Below are positions 1-7,339 of a stretch of 46,786 nucleotides of DNA, piece after piece. The position numbers and the translations under genes were made by a program. Where the stretch lies: assembly GCA_020061995.1 (NCBI GenBank), contig JAGUXE010000146.1:1-46786 (forward strand). The letters are read 5' to 3'. Below the pieces are notes generated by a model. It was not told the DNA's origin. It saw only the letters and a program-made list of their open reading frames with translations, and did not search any database. Source of the DNA: Ignavibacteriales bacterium. Its GTDB lineage: Bacteria > Bacteroidota > Ignavibacteria > Ignavibacteriales > Ignavibacteriaceae. Each line of letters starts with the position of its first letter. Within the stretch, counting starts at the first letter, position 1.

Positions 1-165
1 AGAGTTTATAAAATTTGTTTTCATATAGATATTTTTTTCTTTGGAATAATCGTAAAGAAAGCTTGATACTTCCTTGCGGAAATTTCTATCAATTAGAAGA
101 TTATCGCGATTATGCGTTGCCCAGATAATATGAAGCCAAATCTTCGTGAAAGATCAAACGGACAT
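1..165 (-). pseudogene. RAYT / IS200-like (Y1) transposase, 5' part, with in-frame TGA at codon 4
   Basis: Reading the minus strand from an ATG at 165, preceded by a strong AAGGAGG five bases upstream, the frame gives M-S-V-stop and then stays open to the window edge. The continuation contains FTKIWLHIIWATHNRDNLL and RNFRKEVSSFLYDYSKEKN. This is the N-terminus of the Y1_Tnp fold as found in REP-associated tyrosine transposases (typical start 'FTKIWxHxVWxTKNR'). The TGA is at 156-154. No ATG, GTG or TTG lies between the stop and the conserved segment, so the gene looks broken unless this is a sequencing error. The HUH motif and catalytic Tyr lie beyond the left edge. REP-like palindromes stand directly upstream, as expected for a RAYT locus. 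Family call is good; pseudogene status is inferred from the single stop. Confidence 0.7.
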
Positions 166-294
166 TCTACCTCCTTAATAATTATAGTAAACATAAATAA
201 TGTATAGTTATTATCACAGTAGACTAAGAAGAAAAAAGGAGCTTAATCTACAGTGTACCCTTAATCGTTTTGTTGATTAAATTACACGGGAGAA

Positions 295-353
295 AACGGT
301 TGAAACCGTTGATGTGTGTTTGTTTGCTTTAATCCAATGGCTAAAGCCATTGG
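295..353. repeat. Two REP-like palindromes
   Basis: AACGGTT-GA-AACCGTT (295-310) and CCAATGGCT-AA-AGCCATTGG (334-353) are perfect inverted repeats with 2-nt centres, 23 bp apart. This is the style of REP elements mobilised by RAYT transposases, and a RAYT-like gene remnant lies at 1-165. The rest of 166-486 shows no gene; a weaker hairpin (TTAATC/GATTAA) is at 261-280. Confidence 0.6.
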
Positions 354-486
354 TTAATGTGATTCGGTCATATTAGGACGAGTTGTTGGTTAATTTAGAA
401 CAGAGACAATAGAGGATTAATAATAACAATATTTTAACCCATGGCACTAAGGGAAACCCAATCGGATTATGAGATTAACAGAAATT

Positions 487-652
487 AATCTTAGCGTTTC
501 TTGGCGCACTTGGCGGTAAAAAAAAGCAAACCGCAAAGGTCGCAAAGTTTCGCAAAGGAAAACAGAAAAACGTAATCGAAATAAATTTTACTTATTGGAA
601 AGTAATTGCCTCATGCGGCAGAGTGTCGAGATGAATCTCGACCTACAAAAAA
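487..652. repeat. Long direct repeat, copy 1 (flanks hicBA)
   Basis: About 165 bp nearly identical to 1407-1571, offset by about 920 bp. It has two parts. One is a 'GCGTTTCTTGGCGCACTTGG...CCGCAAAGGTCGCAAAG' block, the kind of low-information repeat common between genes in Bacteroidota/Chlorobi. The other is a terminal palindrome GTCGAGAT-GA-ATCTCGAC at 625-642 followed by CTACAAAAA. No coding potential. Confidence 0.8.
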
Positions 653-669
653 CAATCTTTTATGCAGAT

Positions 670-685
670 ATTCGCTAAAGCGAAT
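670..685. repeat. REP-like palindrome abutting hicA 3' end
   Basis: ATTCGCT-AA-AGCGAAT is a perfect 7-bp inverted repeat with an AA centre, matching the style of the element at 334-353. It ends two bases from the hicA stop and could act as a weak 3' stem-loop for the hicBA transcript. Confidence 0.5.
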
Positions 686-687
686 CA

Positions 688-903
688 TTAAAGTAGTTTA
701 AGAAACTCTTCAGGGTAAAGATCAACATCTCGTAGAATCTTCCGTAATAAACCAATTCCGATAATATGATTGAGGACGGTAATAGAAGTTTTTTCGGGAC
801 ATTGCAGACGAATGTGACTTCCTTTTTGTCTAACTGCTTTATAACCGATTTTGCTCAAAGCAGCAATTACGCGTTTCCCTGTAAGAGGGGGAAGTTTTGT
901 CAT
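688..903 (-). CDS. hicA: HicA-type mRNA interferase toxin
   Basis: A 71-aa protein, the usual size for HicA, with the dsRBD-like fold signature: G-K-R-V-I-A-A-L near residues 9-16 and K-G-S-H-I-R-L around residues 27-32, where His30 is the expected catalytic residue. A degenerate TVLNHIIGIGLLRKILRD follows. Known HicA proteins cleave mRNA and tmRNA when free of HicB. The ATG overlaps the TGA of the upstream hicB by four bases (ATGA, 903-900), so translation is coupled and the antitoxin is made first. Two long direct repeats flank the pair. Assignment is firm on length, motif and partner; toxicity is inferred. Confidence 0.85.
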   Translation of the reverse strand: MTKLPPLTGKRVIAALSKIGYKAVRQKGSHIRLQCPEKTSITVLNHIIGIGLLRKILRDVDLYPEEFLKLL

Positions 904-1142
904 ATTGATATAGTATGAAGACTAAATTCTTGAGGTTTATATGATTGAAGCAATTTTCGATTTTCTTGTTCTTCAAGAATTAACTCAATTACTTCACGGA
1001 TGTTCTTAAGGGCTGCATCAATAGTTTTCCCTTGTGCATAACAGCCGTCGAAAAGGGGGCACTCAACAACATAATAACCATCTTCATCTTTCTCCACAAA
1101 AAGAGGAAGCTGCCGTTTACTTTTTTTTGTCACTTTTTCCAT
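900..1142 (-). CDS. hicB: HicB-type antitoxin
   Basis: An 80-aa protein with the HicB RNase H-like fold signature: residues ~14-35 read FVEKDEDGYYVVECPLFDGC, followed by QGKTIDAALKNIREVIELILEE. It lacks the C-terminal DNA-binding helix-turn-helix or ribbon of longer HicB proteins, so it may not autoregulate by itself. It is immediately upstream of hicA with an ATGA overlap. The 3' tail (SLHTISI) is short. The call is well supported by sequence and context. Confidence 0.85.
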   Translation of the reverse strand: MEKVTKKSKRQLPLFVEKDEDGYYVVECPLFDGCYAQGKTIDAALKNIREVIELILEEQENRKLLQSYKPQEFSLHTISI

Positions 1143-1406
1143 AATAATTTTCTTGTGGTTATTTACACGTTGCGGATTTATTTGTTTTTTTTAATTCAGA
1201 CATAAAACTTTTATAAGCAAACTTAATAATTAAGAAGCAGATTCCAAATAGTGTAATGAGATTAATGGTTGCTTCGATAAGTTACAACCGAATCTACCCA
1301 CCATGATTTTTTAGTGCGTTTGTGTTTTTGTTGCAAAAAGAACTCCTCTTGGGAAGTGAGTTTGTTTAACTTGTAACTCTTTACATTAACGAAATTAGGT
1401 TTAAAT

Positions 1407-1571
1407 AATCTTTGCGTTTCTTGGCGCACTTGGCGGTAAAAAAAAGTAAACCGCAAAGGTCGCAAAGTTTCGCAAATGAAAACAGAAAAACGTAATCGAA
1501 ATAAATTTACACAACTCAAAGTAATTACTTTATGCGGCGGGGTGTCGAGATGAATCTCGACCTACAAAAAG
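1407..1571. repeat. Long direct repeat, copy 2 (flanks hicBA)
   Basis: Second copy of the 487-652 repeat in the same orientation, including the terminal palindrome GTCGAGAT-GA-ATCTCGAC (1544-1561) and CTACAAAAA. Between hicB and this repeat (1143-1406) no gene is recognisable. The 85-codon open frame at 1262-1519 on the minus strand lies mostly inside the repeat and is not believed to be a gene. Confidence 0.8.
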
Positions 1572-1600
1572 AAACAGCTAGATGTAATAGAGTCGAATTA

Positions 1601-2989
1601 TTATTCTACAAACCCTAATCGCTTTAATCCTTTTTGAATTAGTGGATCTTTCATTACGTTATTCCAAACGAGTCCGGTGCGTAAGTTTTCTATCATTATA
1701 ACAAACGGACCTTGGTCTATTCCAAGATAATCTTTATTGAACCAATTAAGAGTCGGGTTAAAGGAATCTACAAATCCATATTTTCCCCATAATCCTTTAT
1801 CACCATATTTTTGATACATCGATTTAAGAGTTGGGATAACTATTTCCGGAGCGAAAACAATAGAGCCACCGGCAGCAGTTGGGGCAATAGTTCCGTCATC
1901 ATTTTGAATTACCTCTTTACCGCTTGTACCGCGTGCGTTATAATATTCGAATTTTTTATCGTCATAATTGTAGATGTTACCGGGACCATCGCAAGCCGTA
2001 AGTCCCCAGCAGAGTGAATCATAACCCTTCCAGCCAAGCGGATTTTCGATGGCATAAAGTTGTTGAGTTAATACTGCGCGTCGAGAGTTTTCGAAATAAT
2101 CGATTCCCTTTTCTTTTAGATAACTATCGCTTAACCCTCTAAAATCAATGAAGAGATGGGAGTATTGATGTCCGAACAGAGGAGGAAAAAGTGCATGCGC
2201 TAAACCTAGATATGGTTCACGCCATTCATAATTGTAGAGCCATTGGTTATATGCTAAATCTATTTTGGAATAATCTAAAGAAGCTGCGAGTAGATACATA
2301 ATCAAAGCTTCATTATATCCAATCCATCCGATTGGATTAAGCCCAGTTTCAGGTTCCCATGAGAGTGAGATTGTATTTTTAAACTTGCCGGTTGACGGCA
2401 TAGTGAGAAAATCCCATTCAACACGCTGAGTAATTTTATCGCCAAGATTACGGATTTGGGTTTCAGTTTCGTCATTCATTTTATTATAAAACTGAATTGC
2501 GAAATGAATTCCCGCAAGCAAAAGTCCGGTGTCGATTGAAGAAAGCTCACAATCCCACATCCGTTTACCGGTTTTAATATCAACAAAATGATAAAAGAAT
2601 CCTTTATATCCTGTAGCGGAATCGCGATCACTTTGTTCGGCAGTCCACAGAAATTTTAATAGATTTAGAGTAAGTTGTTTTGCCCTATCGCGCGAAATCC
2701 AACCACGTTCAGCACCGATTGCCCAAATAGGTAATGCAAATCCTGTAGCCGCCATACTGGCAGGCGATTCCGGTTGTGTCCGGTCTCTTACCAAACCATT
2801 TTCGGGATTGATTTCATTGATGAAGTAGAGAAATGAGTAATACTGAAGAGTATCAAGGAAAATCTCATCCTCTAACGAAAGTTGATAATTAATTTTACGA
2901 CCGGTTTTGTCATCCTCTGCAACTAATAATAGTTGCAGCAGCAAAACTAAGGTAATAATTATGAGAAATTTAGTTTTCAAGATTCGCAC
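1601..2989 (-). CDS. Secreted GH144-like glucanase (Glycoamylase domain PF10091)
   Basis: A 462-aa exported protein with a hydrophobic signal peptide in the first ~25 residues and no lipobox or T9SS tail. The body is an (alpha/alpha)6 Glycoamylase/GH144 domain: DEIFLDTLQYYSFLYF near residue 42, an acidic ELSSIDTGLLLAG segment near residue 147, APTAAGGS near 370, and the C-terminal GIDQGPFVIMIENLRTGLVWN. GH144 founders are endo-beta-1,2-glucanases, but this paralog differs from the 15198-17078 enzyme in the acidic segment (ELSSIDT versus GGDLVETSF), so specificity may differ. It is the last gene of operon B, after the PorV-like gene. Start: GTG at 2989 touches AAAGG; a TTG at 2980 has better spacing (8 nt) from the same AAAGG and may be the true start. 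Confidence 0.8.
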   Translation of the reverse strand: MRILKTKFLIIITLVLLLQLLLVAEDDKTGRKINYQLSLEDEIFLDTLQYYSFLYFINEINPENGLVRDRTQPESPASMAATGFALPIWAIGAERGWISRDRAKQLTLNLLKFLWTAEQSDRDSATGYKGFFYHFVDIKTGKRMWDCELSSIDTGLLLAGIHFAIQFYNKMNDETETQIRNLGDKITQRVEWDFLTMPSTGKFKNTISLSWEPETGLNPIGWIGYNEALIMYLLAASLDYSKIDLAYNQWLYNYEWREPYLGLAHALFPPLFGHQYSHLFIDFRGLSDSYLKEKGIDYFENSRRAVLTQQLYAIENPLGWKGYDSLCWGLTACDGPGNIYNYDDKKFEYYNARGTSGKEVIQNDDGTIAPTAAGGSIVFAPEIVIPTLKSMYQKYGDKGLWGKYGFVDSFNPTLNWFNKDYLGIDQGPFVIMIENLRTGLVWNNVMKDPLIQKGLKRLGFVE

Positions 2990-3039
2990 CTTTGCTTAAA
3001 TTCGATAATTAACATCTCCCCAGTAAAAATAAAATGTTC

Positions 3040-4059
3040 TTAAAAAAGTGTAACCCCAAATGTAAATCTATGAGTTTCCAACAATCTTCCGTAATCAGCC
3101 CATGCATAATCAAATCGGACGTTTGAGTTTCCTGCAAAAGGAACATTTACACCTACACCGAGAACGAGTCCTCCTTCGGAATCAGGGACAAATAAATCAC
3201 GATAACCGCCGCGAAGTGCAATATTTTGAAGTAGTTGAAACTCTGCTCCGACATTAATCTTTTCAGTGTTATCGTTAGGATGCATTGCATCGATTGCAAC
3301 TGTTAATTTATAATCTTCAGAAAAAACAAACGGATAAGAAACGCCTACTCTGAATACGGTTGGTAACGGATAAGAATCTGTTCGTAATTCAGCCGGAAGC
3401 ATATCGTTATCGCCATATTTTTTAGGATCAAAATCATAATTGATATAAAGGTCTCTTCCTTCATAACCGGCTCTCGGACCAAAATTAGAGACACTCGCAC
3501 CAATGCTGAATGATTCATATTCATAAGAAACACCGAAGTTCATTGCAAATCCGGTTAGTGTACTATGCCAAATAGTCTCTTGAAAATAACTTATTTGAGT
3601 ACCGACTGAAACTCTGTCGGTCAGCATTAATCCATAACCGATACCGAGCGCAAAGTTAGTTACTTTATAACGTTCACCTGTTCCAAGCGGTTGTTCAACT
3701 GTTCGAACATCAATTTCACCCGAATTAAGTGAAGTTATTTGAAGTGCGAAAGTTCCTATTTCGCCCAGTGGAACGGCGGCAATTGCATAATTATATAAAA
3801 TATCCGCAACCCATTTATTATACGTGAATTGAACATCAATGGATGAAAGTCTACCGAGACTTGCAGGGTTATAAAATATTGATGTGGCTTCACCCGATAC
3901 CGACGTTCCGGCATTTCCCATTGCGGCTGCACGGCTGCTCGGTTCAATTTTCAGAAACTGTACGATAGTTGTTCCGGTTTTACTTTGCGAAAACATCTCC
4001 GTAACAAAACCGGATAAAAAGAAGAAAATAACAATCGATATAAATTTTAAAGTTTTCAT
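3040..4059 (-). CDS. PorV/PorQ-like outer-membrane beta-barrel protein
   Basis: A 339-aa protein: signal peptide (residues 1-24, ending MFSQ), then the family hallmark EPSSRAAAMGNAGTS-x-SGEATSIFYNPASLGR near residues 38-66, then alternating beta strands to a C-terminal aromatic strand (HRFTFGVTLF). This is the PorV/UPF0164 group, FadL-like barrels. PorV serves the type IX system as attachment-complex shuttle, and paralogs in Ignavibacteria often accompany TonB receptors. It sits 14 bp after the 1087-aa T9SS protein and before the GH144-like gene, so it may deliver or anchor the exported partners of this operon. Family call is firm; the partner role is inferred. Confidence 0.8.
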   Translation of the reverse strand: MKTLKFISIVIFFFLSGFVTEMFSQSKTGTTIVQFLKIEPSSRAAAMGNAGTSVSGEATSIFYNPASLGRLSSIDVQFTYNKWVADILYNYAIAAVPLGEIGTFALQITSLNSGEIDVRTVEQPLGTGERYKVTNFALGIGYGLMLTDRVSVGTQISYFQETIWHSTLTGFAMNFGVSYEYESFSIGASVSNFGPRAGYEGRDLYINYDFDPKKYGDNDMLPAELRTDSYPLPTVFRVGVSYPFVFSEDYKLTVAIDAMHPNDNTEKINVGAEFQLLQNIALRGGYRDLFVPDSEGGLVLGVGVNVPFAGNSNVRFDYAWADYGRLLETHRFTFGVTLF

Positions 4060-4073
4060 TTATTCACCGTTTT

Positions 4074-7000
4074 TTACTTGATGATTGCAAATTTGCCAAT
4101 GTAAGGATCAACTCCGTCAGCCTCTACATGAAATATATAAAGTCCGGGAGCTACTTCAAGATTGTCTTTCGTTCTTAAATCCCAGGGGACAAATCCTTCG
4201 GTAATAACTCCTTCGTGATATAATGTTTGAACAAGTTCACTTGTAACTGTGTAAATTCTGATTGTACAATTTGCAGGTAAACCTCTAAACTCAAGTTTTC
4301 TTTCGCCTCTTCCCGAAACCGCAAATCGTTGGGGTTCAAAACTTGCAGCACCGACATAAGGGTTAGGTACAACATAAGGTTTTGTATTGTAATCGGTTTT
4401 TGCCTTGTCGGCATCTATTTTTTGTTCTGTCGTTTTAAAAGTAAAAACATCCCCTTTTTCAAAAGGAACAAGCAAATTCAATTTATAAATATCAGTACCT
4501 GCAGGAGGAACAATTGCACCGCGTAAATATTGTCCTGTTGTATCCATGCGGATATTCCATGTTGAAATATTTGTTGCCGGAGCTGCATTGGCATAAGTTA
4601 ATACTTCGATATAATCGCCATGCTGATTTATTGTTCCGGAATTGTCGAAGTCGGCAAATCTGAATTTCAATTTCTTATCGCCGCCGGATGATTTTGCAAT
4701 CACTTTGAACTTAACCGGTTTCGATCTTAAGACTGTACCGAATCCCGCTACAGATGTATCTTGAATTTCATCGCTAAAAATAATTTCGATATTGTCGGGA
4801 TAACCGTTTCTCCTAAAATTTCCGGGGCGGGATGGAGCATAACGAGAAGCAAAAGAAATGGTTGTAGCGCTTGCTGAAGTAAATCCGGTTGTAACGGTAT
4901 CAATAAAAACCGAATCGGATGTTGTGATAACAGGAAGTACTCCTTTAGCAACCGGACCTATACCAAGTCCTGAGAAATCAGTTCCGGTTTTGAATAATGT
5001 ATCTCCGGCGGTTTCATCAATTAAACTGTAGGAGATTGCTTTAACTGAATCGGTCGGATTAAAAAATTCTATCTTGAAAACATGATCGTTCGGAACAAGA
5101 TTAGAATTCTTCACAAGAACATAAACGGTTCCGGTTCCTCTTCCCTGTGAATGAACAATGTTTTCTGCCTTAGCAGGAACGTATCCAACCGAATGAGGAT
5201 TAGGAACAACTTCAACGGTGTTTTTTGAAAGAATAGTTCCGCCGCGTAAAGTTTGTGTTACGGCGATAGCGTTTTCAGAAGGATAAAGTTCAAGCGAATC
5301 CGAGCCGCGATCATAAGCTGTAACAGCGTAATAATAACGTTGACCATTTACAACCGTTGTATCTACAAACGTATGTGTTATACCATTATCAGATCCAAGG
5401 AAATAACCGACTCCTTCAACCTGAACTTGTGAAAAGCCAACTATATCATTTATTAAATCAAATTGTGCTATCGGTTTTCCGTTTCCTATCGGACCTGAAC
5501 CTGTTCCGGTTGTAATAACCTGAGGATCAAGAAAAGTTGGATCGGTACTTCGATAAATTCTGTAACCTTCAAAATCGTTTGTCGTTGTTACCGGATCATA
5601 AGCCCGTTCTGCAGCATCATCCCAGGAAAGTGTAACAGAACGATCACCTGCAAAAGCTGTTAATGTTGGCATTGGCGGCGGTACTGCAAATTGATAATTA
5701 GCTTTGTAAATCTTTTGAACTACTTTAGTATTGTTTTTAAGTTCTCGAAGATCATGTCCGAAAACAAGAGCAAGACTGAATCTTTCAGTTTTATCTGCTT
5801 GAAGTTTAAATGGACCTGAGGCGAATAAAAATCCGATATTAATATTTGTTCTTGTTATCTCTTGTTCAAATGAAGAATCAGGTGTAGTAAAAATGTTATA
5901 TAGACGTTTAGGCCAATTTCTGCCGTCATCAAAAAAGATAATATTATCTGTAGAGCCACCACCGGATGGATCATTAATAACATTATACTTAAATCCGGTT
6001 AAACCTATTTGATCAGACTCATCAATATCGGTTTTATCAAAATTAGGTTCGCCGTTTGTGGGTATTCCGTCAAGTTCGCCGGTATCATCTGTACCGAAAA
6101 CGCCATCAGCACCGGTATCATGGAATTCGGCAATCCAATCTAAATCTTCATCTCCCGTCCACCAATAACTTCTTTGATAAGCGGGTCTATTTTCAAGTTC
6201 GCCGTAATATGCTTCAAACTTACTTAAATTATAATTTGCGAAGACATAATTTTTTATTGCATCTTGATTTGTTAAAAAAACACCGGGGCCACCGTCACGT
6301 TTCTCATTTGTAATTCCATCTTCATCATCATCAACAAAGTTTTGGGAGTTACCCGGAGTTTCTAAATACGAATATCCGAGATAACCGGTTTTTCCCTTAA
6401 CACCGTTTCCGTAATAATCCCATGTATAAACAATGTTCAGCCCGGGTTCGCGACTGAAGTAAGCATTATCATCATCGGATTCTGGATAAGGATCAACTCC
6501 TTTAGTAGAGCCTCCGACTCCGGCATCCATATATAATCCGAATAAAATATTATCGTTGTAATCAGTAGTACTTTCGTTGGTTATATCATAGTGAAAAAAG
6601 ATAACATTTCCGGCTTGCGGGTTATTCCATTGAAATCCGCGCTGTTCAACCCGAAGCCCCAAGCCTCTTCTTGTGCGATCGCGGGAATCGGGAAAATAAT
6701 TCCAGGCATCATAATAATTATCATCAAAGACAACAAAGCTTTCTTGCATTTCTAATTTTGGTGCTTTGCCGAAATAACCATTCCAACTGCTTCCCCAACC
6801 CGGATCATCGGTGTCATAAAGTTTATCAACCCATCTGTCGGGCCATGTGCGGGGATCGTTACTCATTGCAACAGAACGTGCTTTATTAATTACTGCATCA
6901 TTTTGAAAATAACCGGGACGGGGTTCAAAGCGCATAGTTTTATTTGTGATTGGGCTTGTACCTTGACGTTCTCTAAATCCGGTTTCAAAAATGTAAGATT

Positions 7001-7337
7001 CGCTCCCTGACTCCTGAGTTATTTTTGCAAGGACAAATGGTGTAATACCGTCACTGTAATTTTCTCCTGAACCTTTTGGAACTTCAACCGAATGGAATGT
7101 GGTTAAATCAACATTTATTGGATCAGCCGGATAATCGCCGACCATTCCATAATTAAAGAAGCGAGTTCTTATTCTATTGAAATCGTGTTGACCCATTCTT
7201 TCAGCATCAATTTTTCCTCTTAGGGAATCGGGGACAGGTAACGGAAAGCCTTGCGGAAAAAGATCACCCGAAAAAAGGATCAATGCAAGAAAGATTATGG
7301 AGGTATAGTATATCTTATTAATTTTTACATTTTTCAT
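4074..7337 (-). CDS. Large T9SS-type exported protein with FN3-like region, partner of the TonB receptor
   Basis: A 1087-aa exported protein. It has a signal peptide (residues 1-29, ending LFPQG) and a long Asp/Gly/Asn-rich body. A fibronectin III-like stretch around residues 565-680 contains LSWDDAAERAYDP, FEGYRIYRSTD and YYYAVTAYD. The C-terminal domain (last ~85 residues) ends APGLYIFHVEADG...GKFAIIK, a FlgD/T9SS type A-like sorting module. Internal D-x-D-x-D/G runs (DDDEDGITNE) look like calcium-binding loops. It begins two bases after the TonB-receptor stop, with AGGAG inside that gene's 3' end, so the two are translationally coupled. The receptor plus large exported protein plus PorV trio may replace a SusCD pair. 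No enzymatic motif is seen; function as a surface binding partner is inferred. Confidence 0.65.
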   Translation of the reverse strand: MKNVKINKIYYTSIIFLALILFSGDLFPQGFPLPVPDSLRGKIDAERMGQHDFNRIRTRFFNYGMVGDYPADPINVDLTTFHSVEVPKGSGENYSDGITPFVLAKITQESGSESYIFETGFRERQGTSPITNKTMRFEPRPGYFQNDAVINKARSVAMSNDPRTWPDRWVDKLYDTDDPGWGSSWNGYFGKAPKLEMQESFVVFDDNYYDAWNYFPDSRDRTRRGLGLRVEQRGFQWNNPQAGNVIFFHYDITNESTTDYNDNILFGLYMDAGVGGSTKGVDPYPESDDDNAYFSREPGLNIVYTWDYYGNGVKGKTGYLGYSYLETPGNSQNFVDDDEDGITNEKRDGGPGVFLTNQDAIKNYVFANYNLSKFEAYYGELENRPAYQRSYWWTGDEDLDWIAEFHDTGADGVFGTDDTGELDGIPTNGEPNFDKTDIDESDQIGLTGFKYNVINDPSGGGSTDNIIFFDDGRNWPKRLYNIFTTPDSSFEQEITRTNINIGFLFASGPFKLQADKTERFSLALVFGHDLRELKNNTKVVQKIYKANYQFAVPPPMPTLTAFAGDRSVTLSWDDAAERAYDPVTTTNDFEGYRIYRSTDPTFLDPQVITTGTGSGPIGNGKPIAQFDLINDIVGFSQVQVEGVGYFLGSDNGITHTFVDTTVVNGQRYYYAVTAYDRGSDSLELYPSENAIAVTQTLRGGTILSKNTVEVVPNPHSVGYVPAKAENIVHSQGRGTGTVYVLVKNSNLVPNDHVFKIEFFNPTDSVKAISYSLIDETAGDTLFKTGTDFSGLGIGPVAKGVLPVITTSDSVFIDTVTTGFTSASATTISFASRYAPSRPGNFRRNGYPDNIEIIFSDEIQDTSVAGFGTVLRSKPVKFKVIAKSSGGDKKLKFRFADFDNSGTINQHGDYIEVLTYANAAPATNISTWNIRMDTTGQYLRGAIVPPAGTDIYKLNLLVPFEKGDVFTFKTTEQKIDADKAKTDYNTKPYVVPNPYVGAASFEPQRFAVSGRGERKLEFRGLPANCTIRIYTVTSELVQTLYHEGVITEGFVPWDLRTKDNLEVAPGLYIFHVEADGVDPYIGKFAIIK

Positions 7338-7339
7338 AA

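Noticed and set aside
1..156. UGA recoded as an amino acid, suggested by in-frame TGAs in the transposase and TIR genes
   Set aside because: Large housekeeping genes in the window are not interrupted by TGA, the expected residue at the TIR site is Leu, and both affected genes are accessory; ordinary nonsense changes fit better.
487..652. CRISPR-like repeat
   Set aside because: Only two long copies ~920 bp apart with genes between them; no regular spacers.
1262..1519. 85-codon minus-strand open frame
   Set aside because: Mostly inside the 1407-1571 direct repeat; composition and content match no protein family.
6056..6889. Plus-strand open frames inside the 1087-aa protein gene
   Set aside because: His/Arg/Asn-rich antisense readings of a real gene, no start signals.
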